Notes: generated by a model from the letters alone, not told the origin. A stretch of DNA of 64,000 nt from Myotis daubentonii (GCF_963259705.1 NC_081840.1:6812728-6876727), one strand, 5' to 3'; shown: positions 11,331 to 22,560, numbered from the stretch's first letter. A program made the numbers and translations.

Positions 11331-14159
11331 CCCCCGGGTCAATGGGGTCTGACCCCTCTGGCAAGCCCTGACTTCCTGGGTACCTTGTGCCTGCCCTTGC
11401 TGGACACAGCCCTAATGTGGCACATGTGAATCGGCACAGAGCCCATTGCCAGATGCAGTCACATGGCCACACGTAGCTGCAAGGGAAGCTGGGAAACGCA
11501 GTCTTCTGGGCAGCCAGGCGCTGGCAGAGAATGGCTACTGGGGAAGAGGCAGTGGGCTCTGCCAAAGCCTGGCGGATGGGTGGCCGTGGGCTAAAGGACC
11601 CCTGGAAGGAGCTGGGGAGGATGGGGGGCCGGGAGTTTCCGTGAGATAAGGGGCGGCAGAAGAGAGCGGGCCACGGGGATTTGGGCAGAGGGAGAGGTGG
11701 AGACATGTTTGGCTGTTTGAGTGTGTCCTGCCTGGGGAACATCCTCCTGGAGAAGGTCAGGGGACACCGTGGTGTGGGACACACCCGCAGGGACAGGCGG
11801 TGCTGAGTGGTGATGGGGCCGGGTGGGTGCATGAGATGGAGGAGAGGGGAAGAGGAGGGGAGTTGAGGAGGACTGTGGGGCAGTGCAGCTGGGAAGTGTA
11901 CAAGGACAAGGACAGCCCAGAAGAAGAGAAGACACACCTGAGGGAGAGGCTGCTGCAAGGTCACAGGCCGAGTTGCGCCCTCCAGATCTCCCTGCAGACC
12001 GTGCAGTGGGGGGAGGGGGGCAGGGGGAGGGGGGAGGAAGGGGTGGCTGTCAGACTGGAGGGGGCTGAGGACTGAGCAGGCAGTGGTGCTACAGAGACAG
12101 GAGACCAGAGAGTGAGACAGATAAGGGGGAGGCGAGAGGTGCCATGGCGGGAGCAGGGGCCATCTGCCCACCCCAGCCCAGAGGACAGCCAGGCCCCGGC
12201 CTCCCCGGGGCAGGGCAGGGTGCATAGCCCCTTCCACGCCTGGGTCACTGAGCTGCACCCCTGAGCCGCTCCCAGAGGACGCCTGTGCGGGGCAGGGGCG
12301 CCAGGCTGCCTTTTCTAGCTCAGCTCAGGGGGTCACGTCTGAGGCACCAACCCCAAGCACCATCCGATAAGAAAGGCTCTCTTCGTGACCTTCTTTGACC
12401 CCGGCCACATTCCACGCCACGGAAGAGGAAACCGGAGCCCAGAGAGGGGAAGGCCACTGCGCTTGGGCAGCAGGGGAGCCTCTGTGGTGGGCGGTGTGGG
12501 GCCAGTGCTCCCATCCCCTTGACGGACTGACTGGGAAGAGAGACTCAGAGGGGCCGGCCTCACCCAAGGTCCCCAGCAGCAGGTCAGGGCTGGGCCAGTG
12601 TGGGCCCTGTCCTTGTGCTGCATGGCTGCCCCTCCGTGACCATGAGGATGGGAAGGGGGGACCCAGGGAGGCCAGCTGATCTGGGAACCCTGTAGGGGGC
12701 TCATCTCAGAACTGGGATCTGGCAAGGGGGCACCTTGCCCATCCTCTCTCCTCCCCTCACCGCTGCCCAGGAACCTCTGGGGCCCGGCTCAGCCACCAAC
12801 TGGCCGCCAATTCCTGGAAAGACTCGGGTGGGAATTGCTGCCTCGCTGGTCCAGGTCGCCAGCAGTGTGGAGGTCAGCCCAGCAGCCTGGGCCCCTCCGG
12901 GATCACTCACATTTCCAGGAAAATTGCAAAACATTCGAAGAACAAATGATGAATTCCTCGTAATCCTTCCCCCATTTTCCTAAAAGAAGTGTGGGGCGGG
13001 GGCCTCCCGGTCTCCAGGCAGCCCAGAGGGGGCAGGGATGGCCAAGGGGGTCTGTGGGTGAGAGAGAAGTCCGCCAGTGCTTGGAGGGGGGCAGCTCCGA
13101 GGGGGAGGCAGCTCCTGGACTGCGAGGCTCTGGAACCCTCAGCAGATGTCCCAGCGCCTTTCCAGCTCTGCTTGTCACGCCTCCAAGTCACGGGCCAGCC
13201 AGAGACCAGCCTCAAAGGACAGGAGCCAGCACAACCACTTGCATTTACCCCAGGGTGTGTGTGTGTGGGCGGGGGGGCAGCTTTCAAGGACAGTCCCCAT
13301 CCTGGGTTCACCCCAGTGGAATCCCCTCCCCTCGAGGGTAAGCTGGACCCTGCGACTCACTTCTCAGAAGGGATGAGATGTCATCTGCCTGCTCAGATGA
13401 TGAGAGACTGGGACTCGGCGCCTGGACTCGGCAGGCTCACCTGCTTTCATGGAGAAAGCTGCCCTGTGGGAGGGGAGCTAAGGGCAGCCTCCAGCCACCA
13501 CCCCCTGAGGGATGGGGAGCTGATCCTTCCCCAGCTGGGCCTCGCGATCACCGCAGCCCAGACCTCTGCCTCAGTTGAGACCCTGAGCAGAGGACTCAGG
13601 GGTGCTTTTTTACACGTGATGCATAACGAATTCAGGGAGCATCAGACGAGGCAGTCAAATGCTGCCTTTGCAATCTTCATGCTGCTGTGTGACCTTGGGA
13701 TCACTGAACTGGAGATACCCACTCCCTCCCCCTCTCCACACACACGCACGCACGCACGCACGCACGCACGCGCGCAACCTGTGTAAATAACGGGATGTAG
13801 CTCAAGCACCAGCATAGTGCAGGGCACTTCATGGAGAGACCTGCTATTCTCACCTCCTCCACCAGGCAGCCTTCCAGGATTCCCCCCAGATCCCACCTTC
13901 CTTCCAGTGGACACCCCAGTGAAGTGGCCTGCATCTCCATCCTAAATGCTTTTTTTCCCACTGAGTTTCCAGTCCTCCAAATCCAGTTCTGATGCCCCGG
14001 CACCACCACTCTTGCCATTGGAGTTAATGTGGTTCTTCCCAATCCAGCAAGAATGCAGCCAGAGGGTCCCACATCAAGTGCCCAACCAGAGCTTGCTCAG
14101 GAGGAAAGAAAAAGGCTCCAGCAAGGGGTCCCTGTATGTGAGACAGGACCTGGGACAGT
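11331..14159. other. Intergenic, GC-rich, with MIR traces and a microsatellite
   Basis: No gene recognised. A minus-strand MIR remnant is visible around 12405-12475 ('gaagaggaaaccggagcccag'), and part of an old repeat around 11455-11520 ('catggccacacgtagctgca'). The 313-codon minus frame at 11317-12258 is low-complexity Pro/Ser/Leu and is not supported as a gene. Confidence 0.6.
13736..13776. repeat. (CACG)n microsatellite
   Basis: A short CA run passes into about seven ACGC units and ends in CGCGC. Alternating purine-pyrimidine sequence of this kind can adopt Z-DNA. Confidence 0.95.
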
Positions 14160-14258
14160 GACCCAATCGCCCTGCCGGTTGCCCCACAGATTGGCCCTGA
14201 TTGCCAGCCAGGCCTAGGGACCCTACCCATGCATGAATTTTGTGCATCAGGCCTCTAG
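14160..14258 (+). mobile_element. HeliBat-type Helitron 3' end (non-autonomous)
   Basis: It carries the terminal signature of vesper-bat Helitrons: a short palindrome around GCATGAATTTTGTGC, then a GGCCTCTAG end with the diagnostic CTAG at 14255-14258, followed by T. The upstream 70 bp ('ggccctgattgccagccagg') match what I recall of HeliBat non-autonomous copies. The 5' terminus was not found, so this is a 3' fragment. Confidence 0.75.
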
Positions 14259-15967
14259 TATATTTATATAAAAACCCTGGGTTTAATGCCTATCACGTCC
14301 GAGGCTCAACCAACCGGAAGGAAGTCAGTCCTGCAGGGGTCACCTTAGCAACGGCTGTGCCCTCTCCGAGCTGTTTCCCATGAGGGCGAGGTTTGAGGCA
14401 GGAACCGGCCCTCGGAGCGTGGAGGCATATCTGTATAAAGTTTTAATACATTATATTAGAGATCGTGGTGGTGCTGTTTTACCCACAGCGTCTACACCAA
14501 TTGCTGCATATTTCCTTCTCAGTGGAAGAACCTTTCATTCCCAATATAAATGACCAATTCCATTAAATGAAACTTTAATTTCTAGACTTGATATAAACAG
14601 TGAAGTTGCTAAAACTATTAAAAAGGCCCAACTTCTCATTATTGATGAATGCATCATGGCATCCAGTCATGCTATAAACGCCATAGACAGATTACTAAGA
14701 GAAATTATGAGTCTGAATGTTGTATTTGGTGGGAAAGTTCTTCTTGGAGGGGATTTTCGACAATGTCTCAGTATTGCACCGCATGCTATGCGATCGGCCA
14801 TAGTACAAATGAGTTTAAAGTACTGCGATGTTTGGGGATGTTTCAGAAAGTTGTCTCTTACAACAAATATGAGAGCAGAGGATTCTGCTTATAGTGGATG
14901 GTTAGTAAAACTTGGAGATGGCAAACTTGATAGCAGTTTTCATTTAGAAATGGATATTATTGAAATCTCCCGTGAAATGATTTGTAATGGCTCTATTATT
15001 GAAGCTACCTTTGGAAATAATATATCTATAGATAATATTAAAAATATATCTAAACGTGCACTTCTTTGTCCAAAAAATGAGCATGCTCAAAAATTAAATG
15101 AAGAAATTTTGGATATACTCGATGGAGATTTTCACACATATTTGAGTGATGATTCCACCGATTCAACAGATGATGCTGAAAAGGACAATTCCCCCATCAA
15201 ATTTCTTAATAGTATTACTCCTTCGAGAATGCCGTGTCATAAATTAAAATTGAAAGTGGGTGCAATCATCAGGCTATTGAGAAATCTTAATAGTAAATGG
15301 AATCTTTGTAATGGTACCAGATTTATTATCAAAAGATTACGACCTAACATTATCGAAGCTGAAGTATTAACAGGATCTGCAGAGGGAGAGGTTGTTCTTA
15401 TTCCAAGAATTGATTTGTCCCCATCTGACACTGGCCTCCCATTTAAACTGATTCGACCACAGTTTCCCATGACACCAGCATTTGTGATGACTATTAATAA
15501 ATCACAAGGACAAACGCTAGACAGACTAGGCATATTCCTACCTGAACCCGTTTTCATACACAGTCGGTTATATGTTGCTTTCTCTCAAGTTCGAAGAGCA
15601 TGTGACATTAAAGTTAAAGTTCTAAATACTTCATCACAAGGGAAATTAGTCAAGCACTCTGAAAGTGTTTTCACTCTTAATGTGGAGTACAGGGAGATAT
15701 TAGAATAAGTTTAATCCCTTTATCAGTCATTGTTTGCATCGCTGTTGTTTTTAGAACATGTTTTTGTTTTTATATCATGCCTCTGTTGTTGTTATATTCT
15801 TTGTTACTGTTTATTTATTAATAAATTTATATATTGTTTTCATATACATTTTACTGATTTCCTTTCATCTTTCACGCTTCTATTATAGAAAAAGGGCAAA
15901 TAGCAATATTAAAATATTTCCTCTAATTAATTCCCTTTTGCTGTGCACGAATTTTGTGCACCAGGCC
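14259..15967 (+). mobile_element. HeliBat-type Helitron, internally deleted copy with helicase
   Basis: A helicase remnant (14428-15708) is followed by an AT-rich tail and the Helitron 3' hairpin GTGCACGAATTTTGTGCAC at about 15943-15961, 19 bp upstream of where the CTAG end should lie. The final CTAG is lost and the sequence runs into a TG repeat. The Rep (HUH nuclease) half and Walker A motif are missing; 14259-14427 may be the 5' end joined by a large deletion. The base composition (AT-rich) contrasts sharply with the host DNA. The 5' boundary is inferred. Confidence 0.8.
14428..15708 (+). pseudogene. Helitron PIF1-like helicase, 5'-truncated
   Basis: A frame of 426 codons matches the C-terminal two thirds of the Helitron PIF1/Pif1-like superfamily 1 helicase, which unwinds DNA during rolling-circle transposition. 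Visible motifs are a TAST-x-IAA block (motif Ia, with P where G is usual), LLIIDEC (motif II, about 14632), GGDFRQ (motif III, about 14749) and TINKSQGQT followed by RLYVAFSQVRR (motifs V-VI, about 15490-15600). Walker A (motif I) is absent at the 5' break. A single in-frame TGA at 14551-14553 interrupts it; after that 384 sense codons stay open to the natural TAA at 15706. The lack of frameshifts suggests a fairly young copy. It is not a host gene by any evidence seen here. Confidence 0.9.
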
Positions 15968-15993
15968 ACGTGTGTGTGTGTGTGTGTGTGTGT
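15968..15993. repeat. (TG)n microsatellite at the Helitron 3' end
   Basis: About twelve TG units start within a few bases of the Helitron terminal hairpin, replacing the expected CTAG terminus. Confidence 0.95.
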
Positions 15994-17867
15994 ATCAAAC
16001 CCAGATTTTTCAGATTCTATTGTTTAGATCATAAGCATTTAAGTTTAAGAAGCAAGTTGATTTAAATAAAAACATTACAGAAATGATAAAACTGATGATA
16101 CAAGGATATGACACAAATCATGTTGTGAGATTCTGTGGACCCCTACCTGGCAGAAGAAAGGTCTTAATGGATGTAGCTAAATAAACAAAGAAGGAGCTTG
16201 GGGACCTGTGACCTCTGCATCCAGCCACACAGTGGGCAGAAGGGCAGCCACGTTCGGGGGAGGGGGGGGGCACCAGAGGCTGTCTACCCTTAGAGATGGA
16301 GGAGCAGGGCTGCCATGGGGCAGCACTGGGAAGCTGAGGTCAGCACCAAGGGGTGGGGACAGGAAAAGGAGGAAGTGAGGGGAGGGGCCCAGGGTGAAAG
16401 TGGGGGCAAAGGTGTGCCCATTATCGCCCCAGCAGGAGGAGCCGCCAGACTTTGCCTGGGCCCCCATAAGGTCTCCCTGTGGGTCCCTCCTCAGCTGCCA
16501 GGGCCTCTGGGGCACAGGCTGGTTCAGCTCTGGGCAAATTCCACCGCTGGGCATGAACTGAGCAGCCTCCCTCTCAGCTTGGAAGCCTGGGCCCCAGCTC
16601 TCCTCAGGGGACCCACTGCCCCACCCAGGCCACACTTTCTACTATTGACCCTGAGCAAATTGCCATGCCCAGGGAGCAAGGTGCCACCTGGGCCTCCCAT
16701 CACCAAAGGATTCAAGTCCAGACCTGTGACTGGGGCCTCTGGGGCCCGCCCACTGTGTGGCTGTCTCCCACCCCACCCCTGCCCCTGCCCCTGCCCCTGC
16801 CACTCTGACAACCCCAAGCCACAGATAGATTCTTGGGGCTACGGGAGGGCAGACCCTGCTCCCAAGAACTCACATGCTGGGGACAGGGCCTCGTGCTTAA
16901 AACACACTGCAGAGCAGCTGCTAGGCCGACGGGTGCAGAGGACGGAACCCTGAATGGGCCTGAAAGAGGGAGTGTTAATTTCCTGGTAAGTGGGGAAGGG
17001 GGAGAAAGCAACCTGGGGAGACATGCTCCACGCGGTGGGAAAATTCTGGGAGGGCGCTGGCAGCACACTGGCCCCTGAAGGCTGCGGGTGCCCAGGCTCT
17101 CCTTATGCAGAGGGTGGGCACAGGTCCCGAGCGCACCTTCCTCCCTGGGGTCCAGCACCCGCCTGGCCTCTCTGCTCCCCTCCACGTGCTCCTCACCAGC
17201 AGCCAACACACCTGTCCCCACTCCCAGTCACTCAGAGCCCTCAGACCCATTAGCTCTGTCTGACGCCCTATTGGACAGAGCACCTACGGGCCCCCTACCC
17301 GTGCACCGACCCAGCCTATGGCTGCCCAGCTCTCTGGGCCGATGCCCACCCTTATCCAATCAGAGGCCTCTCTAGTTCTCAGCTTAACCCTAGACCTGTG
17401 CCCAGGGGAAGGGCAGGGTGCAGGTCAGGTGAGGGCATGGAGGACCTAGTGACGGTATCTCAGCATGCGCTGGACTGGCAGTGGCTTTGGGGCAGCTTTC
17501 ATTCTTCTCCTGCTCAGCGGCAGAGCATTCCTAGATGTCAGGGTGGGTTACAAGGGTAACCCCCAAGTCAGCCTTTGACTCCTCCCTGGCCAGCCCCTCC
17601 CCATTCCAGACACTTCTGCGCAGCTCAATTCGGTTTCTTCATTCATTCAATGAGCATTTATGGCCCCGTCAGGTGCCAGGTGCTGCGGGGAGGGGTGGGG
17701 AGTGGCGGGGCTAGGGTTTCAGCTGTGAGGGAGACACAGCTACCCCCTGGTCCCGTGGCCCTGGCTGCAGCAGCCTGGCCACGGGGTGCTCCCCCAGCCC
17801 ATGTCCGACCATGGCCTCCCTCCCTTTAACACCTTCAGTGGTTTCCACCACGCTCCAGAAAAGGCTA
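15994..17867. other. Intergenic, AT-rich then GC-rich
   Basis: AT-rich sequence continues to about 16190 and then changes abruptly to GC-rich unique DNA. Short CCCTGC repeats lie near 16778-16800. No gene recognised. Confidence 0.6.
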
Positions 17868-18238
17868 GACCCTGCAGTTGACAACATAATGGTCCCAAAG
17901 ATGGCCTCGGCCACGTGCTGGGACCCTGTAGAGGTGTTATCTTCAGGGCAGAAGGGACTTGGCAGCAGTGATTCGGTCAGGGATCTGGAGGAGGGCAGGT
18001 GGGGGGCAGGTAGGGATGTCCTCAGGAGGCTCCTTTAAATGTGGACGGTGGGGGGCAGGAGAGTCAGGGGGTGTGACCCGAGGCTGAAGGGGCCAGGCAA
18101 TGCGGGCGCCTCTGGAAGCAGATCCTCCCCTGGAGCCTCTGAAGGGCCAGCCCTGCTGCCCGAGCTGGACTCCTGGGCTGTAAGGTGATAAATGGGTTGG
18201 TTTTAAGGGGTTACAGCAGCAGTGGGAAACTAATACAG
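17868..18238 (+). repeat. Old LTR, MaLR-like
   Basis: Landmarks are 'ataatggtcccaaagatggc' at the 5' side, 'agggacttggcagcagtgat' inside, and the 3' end 'gggaaactaatacag', the usual AACTAATACA end of these LTRs. It is a solo LTR without internal sequence. Confidence 0.65.
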
Positions 18239-18497
18239 CCCCAGCCCCGCCCGGGCGCCCAAGGCCTGCCACCCCCCAGCCTCAGGGAGCCTCTCCCTCC
18301 CACCCCCACCCTCAGCTCCCAGCCCCTTGGCCTTCACTCCACTGCCCCTGCTGCCTGATGCGGCCCTCCTCCCACAGGGCCTGGCCGCGCCTCCTCTCGC
18401 AGCCCTCACTGTCCCTTCCTCCGTGGAGCTTTCTAGATCCTCGGAATTCTCTACCTTGAGCAAATGGGGAATTTGCCGGAAGGCAATGGGGTAGTCC

Positions 18498-18708
18498 CGT
18501 GGTCAGCAAACTGCGGCTTGTGAGCCACATGCGGCTCTTTGGCCCCTTGGTTGTGGCTCTTCCTAAGCCTTAGGAGCACCCTAACTAAGTGGATAACAAT
18601 GTACCCACCTCTATAGTTTAAGTTTAAAAAATTTGGCTCTCCAAAGAAATGTCAATCGTTGTACTGTTGATATTTGGCTCTGGTGACTAATGAGTTTGCC
18701 GACCACTA
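18498..18708. mobile_element. Non-autonomous hAT element with perfect TSD
   Basis: The ends CCGTGGTCAGCAAACTGCGG and GTTTGCCGACCACTA are inverted copies of each other. They are flanked by identical 8-mers GGTAGTCC (18490-18497 and 18709-18716). It shares the GGCTCTTTGGCCCCTTG block with the copy at 7035 but has a different, AT-rich interior, so it belongs to a related subfamily. No transposase frame. Confidence 0.92.
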
Positions 18709-18716
18709 GGTAGTCC

Positions 18717-19339
18717 ATGGCCTCCAGATCTTGGAAGAGACGGGGCCGGGGTTTCCAAAAGCCCTGAGCCTCGGGAATGGAAGGACAGTCCTTGGAGGGC
18801 CCCACCAGCAGGTGGCTTGCAGCGACCAGCGCCTGGCCTTGGATCCCACCACTTCAGACCCAAGTGCTGGCTTCTCGTGAGCTGTGCACCTACCCAGGGT
18901 CAAGGTAGGGTGAGGCACCTCAACAGGTGGTCCTGACCTGAGGGTCCCAGGAAGGGCTGGAATTTCAGGAATGCAGAATCAACAGGTGTCCCCTGCCCCT
19001 CCCGGCCCACCTCCCAGGGCTCAGTCACCCCCATCACAGTGTGTCCTACACTGGCCCCTGCAGCCCCCACCCAGCCATGCGCCCTCAAGGGTAGGCAGCT
19101 GAGCACTCACCCTGCTGGGGACCCTCACTGAGCAGAGAGCCCTGCACTTTCTGAGCAGGCCCCACCGGGAAGCGTCCGGAGGCCAGGGCTGGAGGAGGGG
19201 GCCCTCCAGGACCCGCTGCAGCTGCTGCGGGAGCTCAGAGGCTGAGCGCTCTGGGGCAGGGCACAGGTCTCCCCACAGGAGGACAGAAGAGCATCCACAC
19301 CACAGACCTGCAGACAGCCTAGAGACCAGTCCCTCCCTC
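18717..19339. other. Intergenic, GC-rich, nothing recognised
   Basis: Unique sequence between the hAT element and an old L1. No gene or repeat signature seen. Confidence 0.55.
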
Positions 19340-20250
19340 TCCAGGCCTCGGATCCACATCTCACACCTGTTAGAGTGGCTACTATGAAGTAAAATGTAAA
19401 GGAAAAGAACAATTGTGGTGAGGATGTGGAGAAATAGGAACCCCAACCACTGCTGATGGAATGCAAAACGGGGCAAGTTCCTCAAAACAAATTAAACCTA
19501 GAGCAGTGTTGGCGAACCTATGACACCAAAAAAACTTGGGTTTTTTGGTTGATTTTTCTTTGTTAAATGGCATTTAAATATATAAAATAAATATCAAAAA
19601 TATAAGTCTTTGTTTCACTATGGTTGCAAATATCAAAAAATGTCTATATGTGACACGGCGCCGGAGTTAAGTTGGGGCTTTTCAAAATGCTGACACGCCG
19701 CGCTCAAACGGTTCCCCATCCCTGCCCTAGAGCTCCTCATGATCCAGCCATTCCATTGCTGGGTACGTTCTCAAAAGAACTGAAGGCGGGAGCTCAAAGA
19801 GATGTCTGTGCACCCGTGTCCACAGCAGCATTGTTCACGGCAGCCAAAAGGTAGAAGCCACCCAGGTGCCCATCCACAGGTAAACGGACACGCCAAATGT
19901 GGTCCATCCGTAGAGAGGAAGGTCGCTCCACCTTAAGAAGGCAGGAACGTCTGACACCTGCTACAGCGTGCATGAACCTTGAGGACACTGTGTTAAATGA
20001 AATAAGCCAGTCACAGAAGGACCAGTATTTTACGATTCCACTTGTATGAACTCCCTAGGGCAGTCAGACTCCTAGAAACAGGAAGTACGTGGTGGGTGCC
20101 GGGGGCTGGGGGAGGAGGAGGGGAGTTAGCGTTTAACAGAGTTTTAGTTTTGCGAGATGAAGACAGTTCTGGAGATGGGTGGTGGTGGTGGTTATACAAC
20201 AACGTGAATGTACTTAATGCCACTAAGCTGTATTCTAAAAGTGGTTAAAG
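19340..20250 (+). repeat. Old L1 LINE 3' region, split by a hAT element
   Basis: It follows the familiar L1M 3'-UTR order: 'ctcacacctgttagagtggc', then 'gtggtgaggatgtggagaaa', 'ccagccattccattgctggg', 'agcattgttcacggcagcc', 'gttaaatgaaataagccagt' and 'ttctaaaagtggttaaa'. The hAT element at 19504-19734 interrupts it. A second copy of the same L1 region occurs at 44180-44990 in the same orientation. No coding capacity. Confidence 0.85.
19504..19734. mobile_element. Non-autonomous hAT element inside an L1
   Basis: It starts CAGTGTTGGCGAACC and ends GGTTCCCCATCCCTG (inverted repeats), with flanking 8-mers ACCTAGAG and CCCTAGAG (7 of 8). The interior is AT-rich. It is a different hAT family from the copies at 7035, 18498 and 43618. 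L1 sequence resumes exactly after it, so it is younger than the L1. Confidence 0.88.
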
Positions 20251-20252
20251 AT

Positions 20253-20480
20253 GGCCCTGGCTGGGTGGCTTGGTTGGTTGGAGCATCGTCCTGTGCACCA
20301 AAAGGTTGTGGGTTCGATTCCCAGCCAGGACACATACCTAAGTTGCAGATTAAATCCCCAGTCAGGGTGCATATGGGAGGCAACTGGTCAATGTTTCTCT
20401 CCCATTAATATTTCCCCCTCCCCCCCCCCAACCCCCGCCTCTTACCATCTCTCTAAAAAATCAATTTACAAAAACATATC
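20253..20480 (+). mobile_element. Ves SINE
   Basis: CCCTGGCTGGGTGGCTTGG head, GGTTCGATTCCC B box, then a C-rich and CTCTAAAAAATCAA tail. It sits right at the end of the old L1 and directly before another Ves copy. Confidence 0.9.
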
Positions 20481-20482
20481 CT

Positions 20483-20700
20483 GCCCTGCTGGCATGGCTC
20501 AGTGGTTGAGCGTCGATCTATGAACCAGGAGGTCATGGTTGGATTCCCAGTCAGGGCACATGCCCAGTAGGGGACGTACAGGAAGCAGCTGACTGATGAT
20601 TCTCTCTCATCATTGATGTTTCTCTCTCCTCCTCCTTCTCCTCCTCCTCCGCCTCCTCCTGTCTCTTCCTCTCTGAAATCAATAAAAATATATTTTACTA
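20483..20700 (+). mobile_element. Ves SINE, second in tandem
   Basis: GCCCTGCTGGCATGGCTCAG head, tRNA-like B box, 'ctctctcatcattgatgttt' middle, a CTCCTC-expanded pyrimidine block at 20626-20662, and an AATAAAAATATATTTTA tail. Head and tail are complete. Confidence 0.9.
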
Positions 20701-21119
20701 AATTGTATCATGTTGCAGTTGAAAGGGAACCCCAGCTCCTAAAGCAGGAGAGAGCAAGTTGATGTCGGGGGTGGGACCCCAGGCCCACTTTCTCAGCCCC
20801 CACCCTCAGCACCGCCACTGGGGTGACCCCCCAGCCTGACACGCCCAGCCCAGTGCCTCTCTGGCCCCTTCCAGGCTGGTGGGTCCCACTCAGAATCCAA
20901 GGCTCCAAAGTGGGGCCCCGGTGAGAGAAGCTCCTCCTGCCCTCGCTGGCCAGAGCGCCAGGGGCCCTGCCTCCTCACCTGCGGCCCCTGGGGGTGAGGT
21001 GAGCCTGCGGAGCACTGGGCAGCCAGCGCCAAGGAGGGTGGGCCTCTCCCGGAGGGGCCCGGTCAGGACTGCTTCCCGTAGGGCAGCAGGGGCTAACGGG
21101 GCACGTGGGCAACCTTGGG
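20701..21119. other. Intergenic, GC-rich
   Basis: Unique GC-rich sequence. No gene or repeat recognised. Confidence 0.55.
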
Positions 21120-21290
21120 GACCTACCGTTCTGCGATATTAAAAACAGCTTCGGGAAAGGTAGCTCCCTCTCCTACTCTGCAGCCATTTCCAGAGGTTCC
21201 AAGATCATTAATTTAAGTGCAAGGAAAGCCCTGGTGGAACTGTTACAAGCTGAATGTTTTCATGGGGGTTATTAAATTCCCCCAGCCCTG
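21120..21290. other. Unique AT-rich block, possible conserved noncoding element
   Basis: Non-repetitive sequence with 'gatcattaatttaagtgca' (homeodomain and NK-type motifs) stands out from GC-rich flanks. A regulatory role is inference only. Confidence 0.3.
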
Positions 21291-22270
21291 GGGAGAGGGG
21301 GTGTCAGGGAGAGCAAGGAAGAGGAAGGGTGGCCCCTTTGAATAGGAAGGTGAGGGGACAGCACAGGGGCAGGGGAGAGAAGTGGCCCTTCTCACTAAAG
21401 CGGGTTCAGCCGAGGGGAGGAACCAACACACACCAGTGCCTTTAAAGCAGGCTCTCATCTCAGCCTCACTCTGCACGTGGACTGTCACCCACGTGTTCAT
21501 ACTGGACACTCCTGAGCCACTGGACCATTCTGTAGTTTGTCCAAGGAGCCACAGTTACAATGTGGCAGACCCAGCACTCAAACCCATGGACACATCCCTT
21601 CCATGGCCCCAGAGGGCCAACCATGTGCTCTGAAAAGCAGTCTCCAACCTGTGGCTGGCTGACCTCTAGTCAATAATCACTTAGTGACCCTCACAGAGTT
21701 GATGGATCTCTCTATCTGGACTAGTGCTAATTAGGATATAGTTTTGGCCACTGTAACAGATGCCAAAAGTACGCTGGGTTAAACAAGACAGAAGGGTGTA
21801 ACCGTCTGAGTTTCAGCAGTCTACGCTACTGTGGTGGTGACCCAGGTTCTTTCTACCTTGTTGCTCTGTAATCCTCAACCCCCGACTTCTATCCCATAGT
21901 CAACATGGCTGCCCCAGCTCCTGCCATCGTGTCTGTCATCCAGCAGTGTGATAGGGAGAGGAAGAAGGGGAAGCCACCTCTCTTCCCTTTAGGGGCAGGA
22001 CCCCGAGATTTCACAGGTCACTTCTTACATGTCATTGGCAAGGTTTTAGTCAAATAGCTACATGTAGCTGAAAGAGAGGCTGAGACCTGGAATGGGTCAC
22101 CATGTGCCCAGCTCAAATTTGGGGTTTCTTTTGGAAGAGAGGAAACTGGGTATTGTAGGGGGGGGGTGGAATTAGCCATCTTTGCCACTAGAATACAATC
22201 TTCCCTTCTTCCCAGGACCAGGGTGAACCAACATCATGGTTAAAAGACAGCGGCAGATTGCCAGGGGAGG
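21291..22270. repeat. Intergenic with a diverged old repeat
   Basis: The part 21741-22190 ('ccaaaagtacgctgggttaa', 'catggctgccccagctcctg', 'agctacatgtagctgaaaga') resembles an old dispersed mammalian repeat whose family I cannot name safely. 21291-21740 is unique. No gene. Confidence 0.4.
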
Positions 22271-22560
22271 AAAGAGGTGATCTGATGAGAAATCCAAGGA
22301 GGCTTCCTGGAGGAGGCCACATCTGGACCAAGCCTTGAAGGACAGCTAGAGTTTGGGAGGAGGAGATGGAAAGGAGTTCCAGAGGGAGAAGGTGGGAGAA
22401 CTGGCTGATGGAGGTTGTGTGGAGAAACTGGTTCCACATGAAGAGCGTGAACTTGGGACCAGAAGACCTACGTTTGAGACCTGACACTGAGTCAGCGGAG
22501 GCACTCAGTCTCCCTGAGCCTTGGTGGGCTCCCTCGTTGGAAGGCTGATGGTCTCTGGCA
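22271..22560 (+). repeat. Dispersed repeat with GGCTTCCTGGAGGAGG motif, then MIR
   Basis: 22290-22400 carries the motif GGCTTCCTGGAGGAGG followed by 'caagccttgaaggacagct', shared with stretches near 42240 and 62420. 22440-22550 looks like a + strand MIR ('ttgggaccagaagacctacg', 'ctcagtctccctgagcctt'). Confidence 0.45.

Noticed and set aside
11317..12258. 313-codon minus-strand frame
   Set aside because: Pro/Ser/Leu-rich, overlaps plus frames, and covers an L2 fragment; no recognisable family.
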